Assembly: GCA_028866775.1 (NCBI GenBank)
Contig: JAGWHK010000003.1
Coordinates: 124,001-188,000 of the forward strand
Length of the DNA stretch: 64,000 nt
Reading direction: 5' to 3'
DNA from: Microcaldota archaeon
GTDB lineage: Archaea > Micrarchaeota > Micrarchaeia > Micrarchaeales > Micrarchaeaceae
Made by a program: the position numbers and the translations under genes. Shown in pieces: positions 39,987 through 50,749 of the stretch (its first letter is position 1; each line of letters begins with the position of its first letter). The notes below the pieces were generated by a model that worked only from the letters and a program-made list of their open reading frames with translations, was not told the origin of the DNA and did no database searches.

Positions 39987-41850
39987 ATTGCTTGGCTCCG
40001 AACCTATGCAGAAGGTAAGAATCATCGCGCTCGGCGAGGACAGGTACCAGGTGGTTTCCGAGCTCCACAAGCTTGGCATCATGGACTTGAGGAAGAGCGA
40101 CCTGCCTATAAGGGATGACGTGCCTCCTGGGAATTACACCCAGCTGAGCGACATGCTGATAAAGGTGCAGGGGGCCCTTGACATCATAGGGGAGGGGAAG
40201 GCAAACAAGGGCAAGATAATCCCACAGAAAGATATAGACGCGCATTTCAAGGAGATGGAGTCTGCTATACAGAGAGTATATAACCTCAGAGACGAGCTGC
40301 AGCTGATCGCAGAGGACAACAAGGCGCTCTCGAATGCCGAGATGATCGCAAGCTCCTTCGGTAATCTTGGGGTCGACCTGGGGAGGCTTAGCAGCGGAGT
40401 CCTATTGTTTATGGCAACGATCGTGAACGACAAGCAGCTGGCCAGGCTTGAGGAGCACCATAGAAAACTAGGCAGGAATTCAGAAATCATGGTAAACAGG
40501 GTCGGCAAGAACAGAAATCTGGTATTTGCCGCATACAAGAAGGGAGACGAGCATGTAGAGGAGATGCTCAAGGGTGCAGGGGAGGAGCTCGACCTGCATG
40601 CCAAGTACCTCGATTCGACTCCGCAGAAGGTGCTGAAATCAGTGGCAGAGAAGAGGGCGGAAAACACCGCGAACCAGGCCAGGGCGAAGAAGGAGCTGGA
40701 AAAGCTTGGCGCAACAGAGCACTCGAAGTTCGCGCTGCTCAGGGAGTCACTTGCGATAGAGCTGGCGAGAGCAGAGGTTAGCTCCACCTTCAAGAGGACC
40801 GAGAAGACATTCGCGATCGAGGGCTGGATACCGAAGAAGAGGCTTTCCGAGCTCAGGTCCTCGCTGCACAGGATCACCGGAAACAGGTTCGTTCTCGAGG
40901 AGACCAAAACCGAGGAGCTTGCACCCACCCTTGTCAACCGCCCGGGATTCCTTAAACCCTTTGACTACCTCATGGAGTTCTTCTCCATGCCGAGGAGCGA
41001 CGAGATCGACCCTACCTGGATATTCATAATATCCTTCCCTGTATTCTACGGGCTCATGGTCTCCGACGTCGGATACGGAATCGCGTCATTCATACTCTCG
41101 CAGATCATAATAATGAAGACGGATCCAGAGGGCCTGATGTGCAACACCGCCAAGATATGGAGGATGTCTGCGATACCTGCGATTATAGTGGGGGTCCTTA
41201 CAGACCAGTACTTCGGCTTCCCGTTCGACAAGCTCTTCTCGCCGGGATTCCAGCCGGTCTCATGGCTCGGTGACATAACGTGGATAATCATACTTACCAT
41301 ACTATTCGGGATAATACAGGTCAGCCTGGGCTTCCTCTTCGGCTTCGTGAACGAGTGGAGGCACGGGCACAGGAAACTCGCGGTAAGCAAGCTGACATCC
41401 ATAGTGGGCCTTATTGCGGGAACCGCGGCGGTTGCCGGCATATTCTTCCATGCACTTCCAACTGGAGTCTCAATAGATGCTGCCGCCGTGTCAATTGCGG
41501 CAATCCTCGCAACGGGCGCTCTGAGCGGCATCGAGGCGGCGGAGATAACCAACCTCATAACGCACCCGCTGAGCTACGCAAGGCTCATGGGATTCGGACT
41601 GGGCAGCATCATAATAGCGATGCTCATTGACCAGGCCTTCACCCCGAACCTGCACAGCGGAATCCTGCTCTTCGTCGTATATGGCGCGATATTCATACTG
41701 CTGCACTTCCTGAACATGATACTCTCGATATTCGAGGGGATAGTGCAAGCCGCAAGGCTGAACTTCGTGGAGTTCTTCTCGAAGTTCTACAAGGGAGGAG
41801 GCGTCAAGTACCAGCCTTTCTCATATAAGAGGGTTTATGCTGAAGAATAG
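39979..41850 (+). CDS. atpI: A-type ATP synthase subunit I
   Basis: About 623 residues. A cytoplasmic N-terminal half with coiled coils is followed by about seven to eight membrane helices from near residue 335 (PTWIFIISFPVFYGLMVSDVGYGI). The ion half-channel region with conserved Arg is expected in the last helices. Homologous to V-ATPase subunit a. The start could be GTG 39979 (preceded by AAGGA) or ATG 40006 (MQKVRIIAL); I give the longer one. Confidence 0.93.
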   Translation: MNELLGSEPMQKVRIIALGEDRYQVVSELHKLGIMDLRKSDLPIRDDVPPGNYTQLSDMLIKVQGALDIIGEGKANKGKIIPQKDIDAHFKEMESAIQRVYNLRDELQLIAEDNKALSNAEMIASSFGNLGVDLGRLSSGVLLFMATIVNDKQLARLEEHHRKLGRNSEIMVNRVGKNRNLVFAAYKKGDEHVEEMLKGAGEELDLHAKYLDSTPQKVLKSVAEKRAENTANQARAKKELEKLGATEHSKFALLRESLAIELARAEVSSTFKRTEKTFAIEGWIPKKRLSELRSSLHRITGNRFVLEETKTEELAPTLVNRPGFLKPFDYLMEFFSMPRSDEIDPTWIFIISFPVFYGLMVSDVGYGIASFILSQIIIMKTDPEGLMCNTAKIWRMSAIPAIIVGVLTDQYFGFPFDKLFSPGFQPVSWLGDITWIIILTILFGIIQVSLGFLFGFVNEWRHGHRKLAVSKLTSIVGLIAGTAAVAGIFFHALPTGVSIDAAAVSIAAILATGALSGIEAAEITNLITHPLSYARLMGFGLGSIIIAMLIDQAFTPNLHSGILLFVVYGAIFILLHFLNMILSIFEGIVQAARLNFVEFFSKFYKGGGVKYQPFSYKRVYAEE

Positions 41851-41865
41851 ATGAATGGTGAAAAC

Positions 41866-42102
41866 ATGGCTTTAGATATGGGTGCCGCAATAGCGGCCAT
41901 TGGAGCTGGATTGGCTATCGCAGGAGGAGCGGTAGGTACAGGTGTTGCGCAGAGCGCGATCGGAGCGGCTGGACTTGGCCTAGTAGCCGAGAAGCCGAAC
42001 GAGATGGGAAGGGTGCTGCTGTTCCTGGTCCTTCCGGAAACGCTGCTCATATTCGGTTTCGTCATCGCGATACTGATAATGCTCTGGGCAGGGATCATAT
42101 AA
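41866..42102 (+). CDS. atpK: A-type ATP synthase subunit K (proteolipid ring)
   Basis: 78 residues, two membrane helices: a Gly/Ala-rich first helix and the second with the ion-binding Glu in FLVLPETLLIFGF. The first helix has no Gln at the usual sodium-ligand position, which leans towards proton coupling (inference). ATG 41866 has GGTGA four bases before it, so I prefer it over ATG 41851. It has two, not four, helices, so the ring should resemble bacterial c-rings. Confidence 0.93.
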   Translation: MALDMGAAIAAIGAGLAIAGGAVGTGVAQSAIGAAGLGLVAEKPNEMGRVLLFLVLPETLLIFGFVIAILIMLWAGII

Positions 42103-42111
42103 GGAGATCCC

Positions 42112-42678
42112 ATGTCCCTTGAGGAGATCAGGAAGAGCATCGACAAGGATGCAAGGACCCGCTCCGAATCCATAAGGGAGGAGGGTGCTTCCGAGGCTTC
42201 CGCAATAATCAAGGAGGCGAAGGAGAGGGCCAGCGAGGTTATCAAGACTGCCAAGGCAGAGGCCGAGAAGGAGGCGGAGCGCATAAGGAGGGAGCAGGTG
42301 TCGGGCACCCAGATAGAGGTGAACTCGATGCTTGTCAACGCGCGCGAGTCGGTCCTTGAGAGGCACATGCCCTCATTGAAGAAGGGTGTCGCCTCCCGGC
42401 TGTCGGGCAAGAATCTTGATAAGATCCTCGCTGGGGCGGCCAAGCAGTTCTCCAGATTCTCGGCAAAGGAGCATATGGTAGTTAGGACAGGCAAGAGCAA
42501 CGCCGCCGCCGCAAGGAAGCTGGGCTACCCTGTTGTTTCAGGAAGAGAGGGAGAGCTCACCCTGGAGGCGAAGGATGGCAGCGTCTCGGTGGATGCCAGC
42601 CCAAGCGGCCTTGCCGAGAGGCATGCCGCTGACGCACGCGGACTCCTTGCCGCCAAGCTCTGGAAGGTGAAGGGCTAA
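42112..42678 (+). CDS. atpE: A-type ATP synthase subunit E
   Basis: 188 residues. An N-terminal coiled coil (residues about 1-75) and a C-terminal globular domain. It pairs with H in the peripheral stalk. ATG 42112 follows AAGGAGAT, the clearest ribosome-binding site in the operon. The stop TAA overlaps the subunit C ATG by one base. Confidence 0.92.
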   Translation: MSLEEIRKSIDKDARTRSESIREEGASEASAIIKEAKERASEVIKTAKAEAEKEAERIRREQVSGTQIEVNSMLVNARESVLERHMPSLKKGVASRLSGKNLDKILAGAAKQFSRFSAKEHMVVRTGKSNAAAARKLGYPVVSGREGELTLEAKDGSVSVDASPSGLAERHAADARGLLAAKLWKVKG

Positions 42679-43736
42679 TGGCAATAATCCTGGCCGGGTC
42701 GACATACAGCTACTCCAGCGCCAGAGTCAAGGCCATGGAGTCGAACCTGGTGGGTGCACAGACGATGCAGAACATAATAGACGCCGGTAGCGTGGAGGCC
42801 GCGCTTTCGATACTGTTCCAGCAGCCCGCTTACAAGGATGACATAGCGAAGTACGGTGGCACGAGCATCAAGAGCAACCAGATAGACTTCGCGCTCAGCA
42901 GGAACCTTGCTGAAAGCGTAAACAAACTGGTGGAAATTGCGCCCACGGCGCAGAGAAAGGTGCTCAGGGCACTTGTCGGGAGATGGGACATCCAGAACAT
43001 CAGGCTTGCGATAGAGGCGAAGGAGAGAGGGCTGGGCTTCGACCAGATCGCCGCAAACGTGATAGACACATCTGTAGGCTCGTCCGCGATAAAGGAGGCG
43101 ATGAGGGAAAGCACGGTTGAGGGGATGCTCTCCAGGCTCGCGATAAACTCTCCCTATGCGGAGATAATAAAGGGAGCCTCAAACGCCTATTCTAAGGCCA
43201 GGAACATAACAGATGCGATAAGCGCGCTTGATGTCGGGTATTACTCAAGCCTGAGCGGGGTGATATACCAGATAAGCAGCGAGCACTATCAATCAGCGCT
43301 GATCGTGAAGATGCACATTGACTCCAAGAACATAATGACACTGATAAGAGCGAAGAAGGCGGGGATGCAATTCAAGCAGATAGAGCCTTATCTTGTGGCG
43401 AATGGATCGATGCACAGGAAGGAGCTCGAGCAGGTCTACGATTCGGCGCGCGACCTTGATGAGATGGTCAATCACATAACGAGGTTCGACCTGAAGGACG
43501 GGCTCGAGGTCTACAAGAAAACAGGGCGATTGCTGCCTTTCGAGGTGGCGATGAATAACCACATACTCAACAGGGGGCTCAGCGTATTGAGACCAACAAT
43601 ACTCTCGTTCGGCACCATGCTCGCCTACATATACATAAAGGAGCTTGAGGTCAGGACGCTCAGGATAGCAATAAACAGCAAGGTCTACGGCATAGCGCCG
43701 GAGGACCTCTCTAGGCTGATCGCATGGAAGAAGTGA
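42678..43736 (+). CDS. atpC: A-type ATP synthase subunit C
   Basis: 352 residues. Three repeats of a helical fold; the motif YSYSSARVKAMES at the start and the C-terminal YIYIKELEVRTLRIAINSK are typical of subunit C/d. It sits at the base of the central stalk and connects to ring K. Its end overlaps subunit F by 13 bases. Confidence 0.94.
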   Translation: MAIILAGSTYSYSSARVKAMESNLVGAQTMQNIIDAGSVEAALSILFQQPAYKDDIAKYGGTSIKSNQIDFALSRNLAESVNKLVEIAPTAQRKVLRALVGRWDIQNIRLAIEAKERGLGFDQIAANVIDTSVGSSAIKEAMRESTVEGMLSRLAINSPYAEIIKGASNAYSKARNITDAISALDVGYYSSLSGVIYQISSEHYQSALIVKMHIDSKNIMTLIRAKKAGMQFKQIEPYLVANGSMHRKELEQVYDSARDLDEMVNHITRFDLKDGLEVYKKTGRLLPFEVAMNNHILNRGLSVLRPTILSFGTMLAYIYIKELEVRTLRIAINSKVYGIAPEDLSRLIAWKK

Positions 43737-44074
43737 AATCTTACAAGATAGCGGTTGTAGGGGGGCACGCGCTAGAGCTTGGATTCAAGGTGTCCGGTAT
43801 AACGACATCATACACCTGCGAAAACGGGACAGATGCAGAGGCCGCGATAGGCAAGCTCATGCAGGACGACCAGGTAGGGATAATAGTGGTAGCGGCCAAC
43901 CTTGCAAGGGAGATAAAGGACAGGAGACTGAGGGAGGCTCTTACAAGCAGCATGAAGCCCCTTTTTATAGTCGTCTCCGAGCAGGGTGCGAAGGAGGAAT
44001 ACGAGGACGATCTTAGGCAGCTCATAATAAGGGCTCTTGGGGTCGACATAATGAAGGCGAAATCGCAATCATGA
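43724..44074 (+). CDS. atpF: A-type ATP synthase subunit F
   Basis: 116 residues with a CheY-like fold ([34 protein letters not shown]) and a C-terminal helix. It binds subunit D in the central stalk. Its TGA overlaps the ATG of subunit A by four bases. Confidence 0.93.
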   Translation: MEEVKSYKIAVVGGHALELGFKVSGITTSYTCENGTDAEAAIGKLMQDDQVGIIVVAANLAREIKDRRLREALTSSMKPLFIVVSEQGAKEEYEDDLRQLIIRALGVDIMKAKSQS

Positions 44075-45846
44075 TTAATGGTGATTCATTGGGAGAGATA
44101 AACAAGATATCAGGGCCTTTGGTCATTGCAACTGGAATGCTGGGAAGCAAGATGTATGACGTGGTCAAGGTAGGCAAGGAGAAGCTCATCGGCGAAATAA
44201 TACAGCTTGAGGGTGAGAAGGCGGTCATACAGGTATACGAGGACACCTCCGGAGTCAGGCCAGGAGAACCTGTTGCCTCTACTGGAAGGCCGTTGTCGCT
44301 CGAGCTTGGTCCCGGGCTCCTTAGCAGCATATACGACGGGATCCAAAGGCCCCTCACGGAGATACGGTCGAAGACGGGAACATTCATAGAAAGGGGAGTG
44401 GAAGTCAGGGCGCTTGACTCGAAGAGGAAGTGGAAGTTTGTTGTTGAGAAAGGAATCAAGAAGGGATCCAAGGTTGGGCAGTCAGACATACTCGGTTACG
44501 TCCAGGAGACGGAACTGATGAAGCACTACATAATGGTGCCGCTTGGGATAGAGGGAACCCTGGAATCCATCAAGGAGGGAAGCTATACAATCGACGACAC
44601 GATAGCGAAGGTGAAGACAAAGGACGGTGTCGTAAACATAACGATGGTACAGAGCAGGCCGGTGAGGAGGCCGGCCCCATTCAAAAGCAAATTCAGGTCC
44701 GGGACTCCACTGATTACAGGCCAGCGCGTCATCGACACGCTCTTTCCGATCAGCAAGGGCGGGGCAGCTGCAGTTCCGGGACCTTTCGGTGCAGGAAAGA
44801 CTGTGATCCAGCAGCAACTTGCCAAGTGGTCCGATGCTGACATCGTGGTATACGTCGGGTGCGGGGAGCGAGGAAACGAGATGACAGACGTTCTGACGGA
44901 GTTTCCAGAGCTGAAGGATCCAAAGACGGGCAAGCCCCTCATGGAGAGGACGATACTTGTAGCGAACACTTCGAATATGCCGGTGGCCGCAAGAGAGGCG
45001 AGCGTATACACCGGGATAACGATAGCAGAGTATTTCCGAGACATGGGCTACAATGTCGCCGTAATGGCAGATTCGACATCCAGATGGGCAGAGGCGATGA
45101 GGGAGATGTCCACTAGACTGGAGGAGATGCCAGGTGAAGAAGGCTATCCGGCATACCTACCGAAGAGGCTTGCGGAATACTACGAGAGAAGCGGTGAGGT
45201 TGAGAGCCTGAACGGAAAGAAGGGCTCGATAACGATAATCGGGGCCGTCTCCCCTCCGGGGGGTGACACCTCTGAGCCGGTTTCACAGGGAACCCTTAGA
45301 GTTGTCAAGGTTTACTGGGCACTTGATGCAGCACTGGCAGGATCGCGGCACTTCCCGTCGATCAACTGGCTTACAAGCTACTCGCTTTATGCAGGTACCC
45401 TTGAGCCATGGTACAAAAAGAATGTGGGCGAGGAGTTTGTGGAGGCGAGGAAGGAGACCATGAAGCTGCTACAGAGGGAAGCCGAGCTGAAGGACATAGT
45501 ACAGCTTGTCGGAGAGGACGCGCTTCCAGACGCGGAGAGGATCATCCTTGATGTCGGGAGAATGATTAGGGAGGGATATCTGAGGCAGAGCGCCTTCGAC
45601 GAGGTTGACGCTTACACGAGCCTGAAGAAGCAGAGCCTCATGCTCAACACGATACTCTACTTTAGGAAGAAGGCGGACGAGGCTGTTGCCGCAGGCGTCT
45701 CTTCCGACAAGATAGTGGACATGAAGGTTAAAACTCCGATATCCAGGCTAAGGGAGTCGAAGGAGCAGGAGATAGAGGCCCAGACCAAGAAGGTACATAA
45801 GGAGATCGATGCAGAGTTTGAGGCTTTGCGCAAGGAGGCGGGTTGA
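44071..45846 (+). CDS. atpA: A-type ATP synthase catalytic subunit A
   Basis: 591 residues. Walker [10 protein letters not shown], catalytic Glu in CGERGNEM, and the non-homologous region typical of A/V-type subunit A are present. It catalyses ATP synthesis or hydrolysis. The ATG at 44071 overlaps the F stop. Note that GGTGA lies inside its first codons with a TTG four bases later (44089), which would give [12 protein letters not shown] as the start; this smaller form resembles the usual N-terminus better. Confidence 0.97.
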   Translation: MINGDSLGEINKISGPLVIATGMLGSKMYDVVKVGKEKLIGEIIQLEGEKAVIQVYEDTSGVRPGEPVASTGRPLSLELGPGLLSSIYDGIQRPLTEIRSKTGTFIERGVEVRALDSKRKWKFVVEKGIKKGSKVGQSDILGYVQETELMKHYIMVPLGIEGTLESIKEGSYTIDDTIAKVKTKDGVVNITMVQSRPVRRPAPFKSKFRSGTPLITGQRVIDTLFPISKGGAAAVPGPFGAGKTVIQQQLAKWSDADIVVYVGCGERGNEMTDVLTEFPELKDPKTGKPLMERTILVANTSNMPVAAREASVYTGITIAEYFRDMGYNVAVMADSTSRWAEAMREMSTRLEEMPGEEGYPAYLPKRLAEYYERSGEVESLNGKKGSITIIGAVSPPGGDTSEPVSQGTLRVVKVYWALDAALAGSRHFPSINWLTSYSLYAGTLEPWYKKNVGEEFVEARKETMKLLQREAELKDIVQLVGEDALPDAERIILDVGRMIREGYLRQSAFDEVDAYTSLKKQSLMLNTILYFRKKADEAVAAGVSSDKIVDMKVKTPISRLRESKEQEIEAQTKKVHKEIDAEFEALRKEAG

Positions 45847-45857
45847 GAGGGGATTGT

Positions 45858-47240
45858 ATGAATTTCGAGGTAAACTACAAAACAATAGAAAGGGTCGCAG
45901 GACCCCTGGTCGTGGTAGGCAAAGTCGGGAATGCGGCCTACGGTGAGATTGTTAGAGTCAAGCTGGGAAGCGGGGAGAGCAGGCTCGGCCAGGTGCTTGA
46001 GACCACCAAGAAGTACGCGGTGGTGCAGGTATTCGGCCCTACAGAAGGCATAACGATCGACACGACATCTGTCAGCTTCTTGGGAGAAACATTCCATGTT
46101 GGCGTGAGCGAGGACATGCTCGGCCGGGTCTTCGACGGTCAGGGAAGGCCGCGTGACATAAAGGCAGAGGTATCGTTCAAGGAGAGGAGGGACATAAACG
46201 GTGCCCCGATAAATCCCGCATCGAGGGCGATGCCTCAGGATTTCATAGAGACCGGCATATCGACCATAGACGGCCTGAACACCCTTGTAAGAGGGCAGAA
46301 GCTGCCACTTTTCTCGGGTTCTGGACTTCCACACAACGAGATAACTGCGCAGGTGACCAGGCAGGCCAAGGTCAAAGGCTCAGGAGAAAACTTCGCCGTC
46401 GTATTTGCAAGCATAGGCATAACATACGATGACGCGCAGTACTTCATCAACGAGTTCAGGAAGACAGGGGCGCTCAGCAGGACGGTTGCGTTCATGAACC
46501 TCGCGGACGATCCGAGCATCGAGAGGATCCTTACCCCAAGGATAGCACTCACAACGGCAGAGTACCTTGCCTATGACAGGGGAATGCACGTCCTCGTAAT
46601 CCTCAACGACATAACCAACTACGCAGAGGCTCTCAGGGAGCTGTCCAGCGCTAGGGAGGAGGTCCCCGGGAGGAGGGGGTACCCGGGTTACATGTACACC
46701 GACTTCGCCAGCATATACGAGAGGGCGGGCGTGGTCAAGGGCAAGAAGGGAACGATAACGCAGCTCAATGTCGTCACGATGCCTGGCGACGACGTGACGC
46801 ACCCGATAGTAGACCTGACCGGATATATAACGGAAGGGCAGATGTACATCAGCAGGGAGCTCTACAACAAGGGGATTTATCCTCCGATAAACCCGATCGG
46901 GTCGCTTTCCAGGCTCATGAGCAATGGAATCGGAAAGGGCAAGACGAGGGAGGACCACCGTGGCGTGGCAGATCAGCTCTATGGAGCGTACGCAAGGGCC
47001 CAAGAGGCGAAAAGCCTGAGCTCCATCGTTGGTGCAGAGGCCTTAACAGACATCGACAAGAAGTTCCTGCACTTCGGTGACGAGTTCGAAAAGAGGTTCA
47101 TAAGCCAGGGCTTCTACGACGCGAGGAGCATAGAAGACACGCTCTCAATTGGCTGGGAGCTTCTATCGCTGCTGCCCGAGTCTGAGCTCAACAGGGTAAA
47201 GGAGGAGTACATAAAGAAGTACTACAAGCCGAAGAAGTGA
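45858..47240 (+). CDS. atpB: A-type ATP synthase regulatory subunit B
   Basis: 460 residues. Non-catalytic nucleotide-binding homologue of A, with P-loop replaced by [11 protein letters not shown] as in other B subunits, and ERAGVVKG near the middle. ATG 45858 is preceded by GAGAGGGG at good spacing. A TTG at 45843 gives a longer but less likely form. Confidence 0.97.
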   Translation: MNFEVNYKTIERVAGPLVVVGKVGNAAYGEIVRVKLGSGESRLGQVLETTKKYAVVQVFGPTEGITIDTTSVSFLGETFHVGVSEDMLGRVFDGQGRPRDIKAEVSFKERRDINGAPINPASRAMPQDFIETGISTIDGLNTLVRGQKLPLFSGSGLPHNEITAQVTRQAKVKGSGENFAVVFASIGITYDDAQYFINEFRKTGALSRTVAFMNLADDPSIERILTPRIALTTAEYLAYDRGMHVLVILNDITNYAEALRELSSAREEVPGRRGYPGYMYTDFASIYERAGVVKGKKGTITQLNVVTMPGDDVTHPIVDLTGYITEGQMYISRELYNKGIYPPINPIGSLSRLMSNGIGKGKTREDHRGVADQLYGAYARAQEAKSLSSIVGAEALTDIDKKFLHFGDEFEKRFISQGFYDARSIEDTLSIGWELLSLLPESELNRVKEEYIKKYYKPKK

Positions 47241-47247
47241 TCCATTG

Positions 47248-47868
47248 ATGAATCCTACCAGAATGAACCTGATCAACACAAGGAAGGGGATAGCCAGGGC
47301 CAGGAAGGGCTATGGGATCCTGAAGAAGAAGAGGGAGGTCCTTGTCCTGGAGTTCATGAAGCTGGTGCAGCAGTCGACCAAGGACAGGTCCTACCTGAAT
47401 CAGCTTGTCGAGCAGGGATACAGAGCGGTCGGAATGGCCTCCACTTACGTCGGAAACTTCGAGCTGGAGGGGGTTGCGATGCACATGAAGGAGGCGAAGC
47501 CAGTGGGAATGAATATCAAGAACATCATGGGTGTGAGGGTTCCTGAGATAACCAGAAGCAGTGAGGGGGATTTGGGGCTCAGCTACAGCCTCTTGTCAAC
47601 AAACGTTGCGGTCGACGATATAAGGAACTCTTTTGTAAGTGTGATAAATACGATGATAGATGTGGCCCAGAGGGAGCAGGGACTGCGTAGGCTCGTCATG
47701 GAGATAGACAAGACAAAGAGGAGGGTAAACGCGCTCGACTACATAGTGATACCTAGAATGAGGGGCCAAGTGAAATACATTTCGATGAGGCTCGACGAGA
47801 TGGACAGGGACACCTTCTCGGCACTCAAGCACATAAAGAAGAAACTGGAGAGGAAGCAGGCGTCTTAG
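47248..47868 (+). CDS. atpD: A-type ATP synthase subunit D
   Basis: 206 residues. Long N- and C-terminal helices of the central rotor shaft (NPTRMNLINTRKGIARARKGY at the start; RVNALDYIVIPRM near the end). Last gene of the operon; no subunit G gene follows. Its stop directly abuts the stop of the convergent protease gene. Confidence 0.94.
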   Translation: MNPTRMNLINTRKGIARARKGYGILKKKREVLVLEFMKLVQQSTKDRSYLNQLVEQGYRAVGMASTYVGNFELEGVAMHMKEAKPVGMNIKNIMGVRVPEITRSSEGDLGLSYSLLSTNVAVDDIRNSFVSVINTMIDVAQREQGLRRLVMEIDKTKRRVNALDYIVIPRMRGQVKYISMRLDEMDRDTFSALKHIKKKLERKQAS

Positions 47869-50748
47869 CTACCCCGCCCCGCTGTATGTCAGGGTCGGGT
47901 CGCCATAAAGCTCCATCTCCACACCCTGATCGATTAGCTCGCCCTCAGTGGAGACGCTTGAGCGCTCGAAATAGATCTTTTCGTTGAGGAATGCCTGTCC
48001 CAAGGTCTGGCCTGACTTGAATTTGTTGTAGAGGCTGGCGTCTATTACGGCGTCTATCGTGATTGACGATGGAGGCCGCAGGGTCCTCGAGTTGGCAAGG
48101 CTGACCTCTGTCGACCCTATGTAGGCAGACGCACCCGCATCGAGCATGGAAACCGCAATTGTCTTAGTGTCAAGGGTCAGGCCGTCCGCATTTGCCAGGG
48201 CGGTGTATATGTATGTGCCAGGTATGTCCGCCCCATAACAAGCATCGGTTATAATTACAGGATTTGTGCTGAGGGTCGGCATCTTCCACGAAACAAGCAG
48301 GAGAGGGCTATTGGCAGTCCCACCCCCGCAGGTGTAACCTGATCCGTGGCAGTTGTAGAATTGAACCCCAGGGCTCTGCATGGCGTTAGTGAGCCCGCCG
48401 ATGCTGGCGCAGGGGGTGCCGTCTGGATTCTGTGTGCAGTAAGGCGGGGACTCAAGGCAGTTCGGGCTTCCGCCGGAGCAGGTAGCCACGTTGGCGGTCC
48501 TTGCGAAGGCGTCCGCCCCGGCCAATGTGGAGAATGGCTTGGTGGAGATGTCTGTGAAGATCCTCATGTTTGTATTTGCCTGTTTTCTGGCATTCACCGC
48601 ATTCAGGAGCATGCCTCCTATCTCGCCACCGGTGCTTCCCGGCATCCTGGCCACGATTATGCTGGGTGATCCGCTTGGAGTTAGGGTGCCATAGGGGTCA
48701 TCTGTTGAGATGAGCGCCGGCCCTGTCATTTTGAGCTCCTTCTCGTCAGTTGGGATAACCGCACCGAATGGCTTGGCGGTTGGCATCGGGACTATTGTCG
48801 CATCGCCAAGGATCACAACGTATTGCGCCCCTGTTTTGCGTTCCAGGGCGTTTATGGCCGCCTTCACGCTGGTCCAGTCGTTAATGTTGGGATTTGACAA
48901 TCCGGTTACCTGGGTGTAATACGATGAGTCAAGCTCTACATAGAGCGAGGTAAGCCCCTGGTTCTGCAGCGCCTGTTCATAGGAGTCTATAGAAGATATG
49001 GAGGTCGAGTCTCCTGTTCCTGCGGTGACTATGAGCACGTTGTCGCTAATAGACAATATGCCTGAGTATATGCTATTCTGGACCATTGGGGTCGCTGCAC
49101 TGTCAGTGATCGTAACATTTGCATGCAAAGTGTTTCCAATCATCGAAATTGTCGGGCTGAATTGGAAGGTTGCGGTCCCCATCGTTGTGTTGCCGGAGCC
49201 ATATGGGAGGTTCGCGGGTATCACGGCGCCTGGTATTCCCCCAATGCTCTGGGTGCTAATCACGGTGTTGGTTACGGAGTTCGATACCGTGAGTACGGCC
49301 GAGTAGGGAGGCACCCCACCCAACCATGAATCAGTGATAGATATCTTGTCCCCCACGCTACCTATGGAAGGGAAGGCGGGGTTCGAAATTATTGCGGCGG
49401 GAGTTATTGGAGGGTATATTGTCACTGGGCCCTGGTTCGGCGTTTTGCTAAATGCCATCGCTCCTGCAGAATCAACGACCTCTGCTGCGAAATAAAGCGG
49501 CCCGCTGATTGCGAGATAGGGATACTGGGACGTTTCGCCCTGAACAGGCCACACCGTTGTGATGCTCGAGGCGCTGGTGTGGTCTATCGTGTAAGATCCC
49601 CCACCAGAGGGAGATACGAGTTGGTTCGTAGCTGTGTATGCCTGCTTGACGTATATGGTGTATGGAGGTGTCCCTCCGCCTATGTTGGATATTGTGAACT
49701 GTATGTCGAACATGTGGCCGGAATCCCAGTTCTGCCATCCTGGCACTGGAACAGGCCACATCGATAGTACAGGGGTATTGAGCGCTGAGGTGGATGATTC
49801 TGGGAACACGTATGCGGATATGTACATCTCGGCGTTGAAGCAGTTGGATCCCTGCTGGTATGACTCGACCTGGCTGCACCATCCGTCTGGATAGGGCCAG
49901 AGCGGTTGGCTGTCGTAATACCATGTTGGGATAGGTGTCGCGCTAGCCGTATAACTGCCCTGCGGCACTGACAGACATGTGTAGACGTTTATCGCAGGGG
50001 CACCGGAGCTGTCGTAGAACGGATACCCGAAGTCGTCATTTCCCGACCAGCCATTGGTGTATGTGCCGTAGAGTGTGCAACCGGACGGCACGCTTATCGA
50101 AGTGCACTGGTAGCTAGAGCATTCTATGGTTATGACAACGAAGTCGCCGCTGGAGGAGGACGGCACCGAGTAGGTGTAGGATTTTGATCCTGTCTGGAAG
50201 TAGTTTCCTCCTCCAGTGACTGGATTCCATGAATAGCCTTCCGTGTACTGCGAGCCCCCAGGAGCCTGGACCAATGGCGCGTTGACCGCTATCGTTGCCA
50301 GGAGAAGCGGCCCGACCACCTGGCTGTTCAGGTTGCTGACTCCCAGATCGCCCTGTTGGGTCGCCTGGCAGCCGTTGCTGTTCTGTTTCCATGACCATGC
50401 GGTTGTGTTGGTCCACATCGCACCCGACCAGGTGTATCCTGCCGCAGATTGCGTTGGCTTGGTGAAATAGCCTGAGGTTCCCATCACGTCGCCTGCCCAC
50501 CATCTACCACCCCAGTACTCTGCGCTTACCGACATGGCCGCTGCGCAGATGTATGTTGGCGACACCCCGTTGAATGCGGGATATGTCCCTGGGGCAGTTG
50601 CGATAAGGGTTGGCACCGTTATGCGCGGCGCGTCATTTGCAACTCCGACCGAGAATGCGGGGGGGTTTGCCGCCGCACTTGATATGGTAAGTATCAAGAT
50701 TACTGCTAATGAGGTTAGTATGCCGGTTCTAATCGAAGTATTTGCCAT
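47869..50748 (-). CDS. Secreted caspase-fold protease, gingipain-like (C25 type), with Ig-like repeats
   Basis: About 959 residues. A Sec signal (TGILTSLAVILILTISSAAA) leads to beta-rich segments, with at least two Ig/PKD-like repeats marked by GGxPPY (GGTPPYTIYV, GGVPPYSAVL). The C-terminal 370 residues match the C25/gingipain layout: VLIVTAGTGDSTSISSI, YVVILGDATIVPMP, IIVARMPGST, then the catalytic dyad H801 in QFYNCHGSGY and C837 in VIITDACYGAD. That HG...DAC pair, 36 residues apart, is the hallmark of clan CD proteases. The ATG follows the TAG of the upstream surface-protein gene by one base, so the two are made together. Substrate unknown; it may mature surface proteins or attack a host cell. 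Confidence 0.85.
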   Translation of the reverse strand: MANTSIRTGILTSLAVILILTISSAAANPPAFSVGVANDAPRITVPTLIATAPGTYPAFNGVSPTYICAAAMSVSAEYWGGRWWAGDVMGTSGYFTKPTQSAAGYTWSGAMWTNTTAWSWKQNSNGCQATQQGDLGVSNLNSQVVGPLLLATIAVNAPLVQAPGGSQYTEGYSWNPVTGGGNYFQTGSKSYTYSVPSSSSGDFVVITIECSSYQCTSISVPSGCTLYGTYTNGWSGNDDFGYPFYDSSGAPAINVYTCLSVPQGSYTASATPIPTWYYDSQPLWPYPDGWCSQVESYQQGSNCFNAEMYISAYVFPESSTSALNTPVLSMWPVPVPGWQNWDSGHMFDIQFTISNIGGGTPPYTIYVKQAYTATNQLVSPSGGGSYTIDHTSASSITTVWPVQGETSQYPYLAISGPLYFAAEVVDSAGAMAFSKTPNQGPVTIYPPITPAAIISNPAFPSIGSVGDKISITDSWLGGVPPYSAVLTVSNSVTNTVISTQSIGGIPGAVIPANLPYGSGNTTMGTATFQFSPTISMIGNTLHANVTITDSAATPMVQNSIYSGILSISDNVLIVTAGTGDSTSISSIDSYEQALQNQGLTSLYVELDSSYYTQVTGLSNPNINDWTSVKAAINALERKTGAQYVVILGDATIVPMPTAKPFGAVIPTDEKELKMTGPALISTDDPYGTLTPSGSPSIIVARMPGSTGGEIGGMLLNAVNARKQANTNMRIFTDISTKPFSTLAGADAFARTANVATCSGGSPNCLESPPYCTQNPDGTPCASIGGLTNAMQSPGVQFYNCHGSGYTCGGGTANSPLLLVSWKMPTLSTNPVIITDACYGADIPGTYIYTALANADGLTLDTKTIAVSMLDAGASAYIGSTEVSLANSRTLRPPSSITIDAVIDASLYNKFKSGQTLGQAFLNEKIYFERSSVSTEGELIDQGVEMELYGDPTLTYSGAG

Positions 50749-50749
50749 T

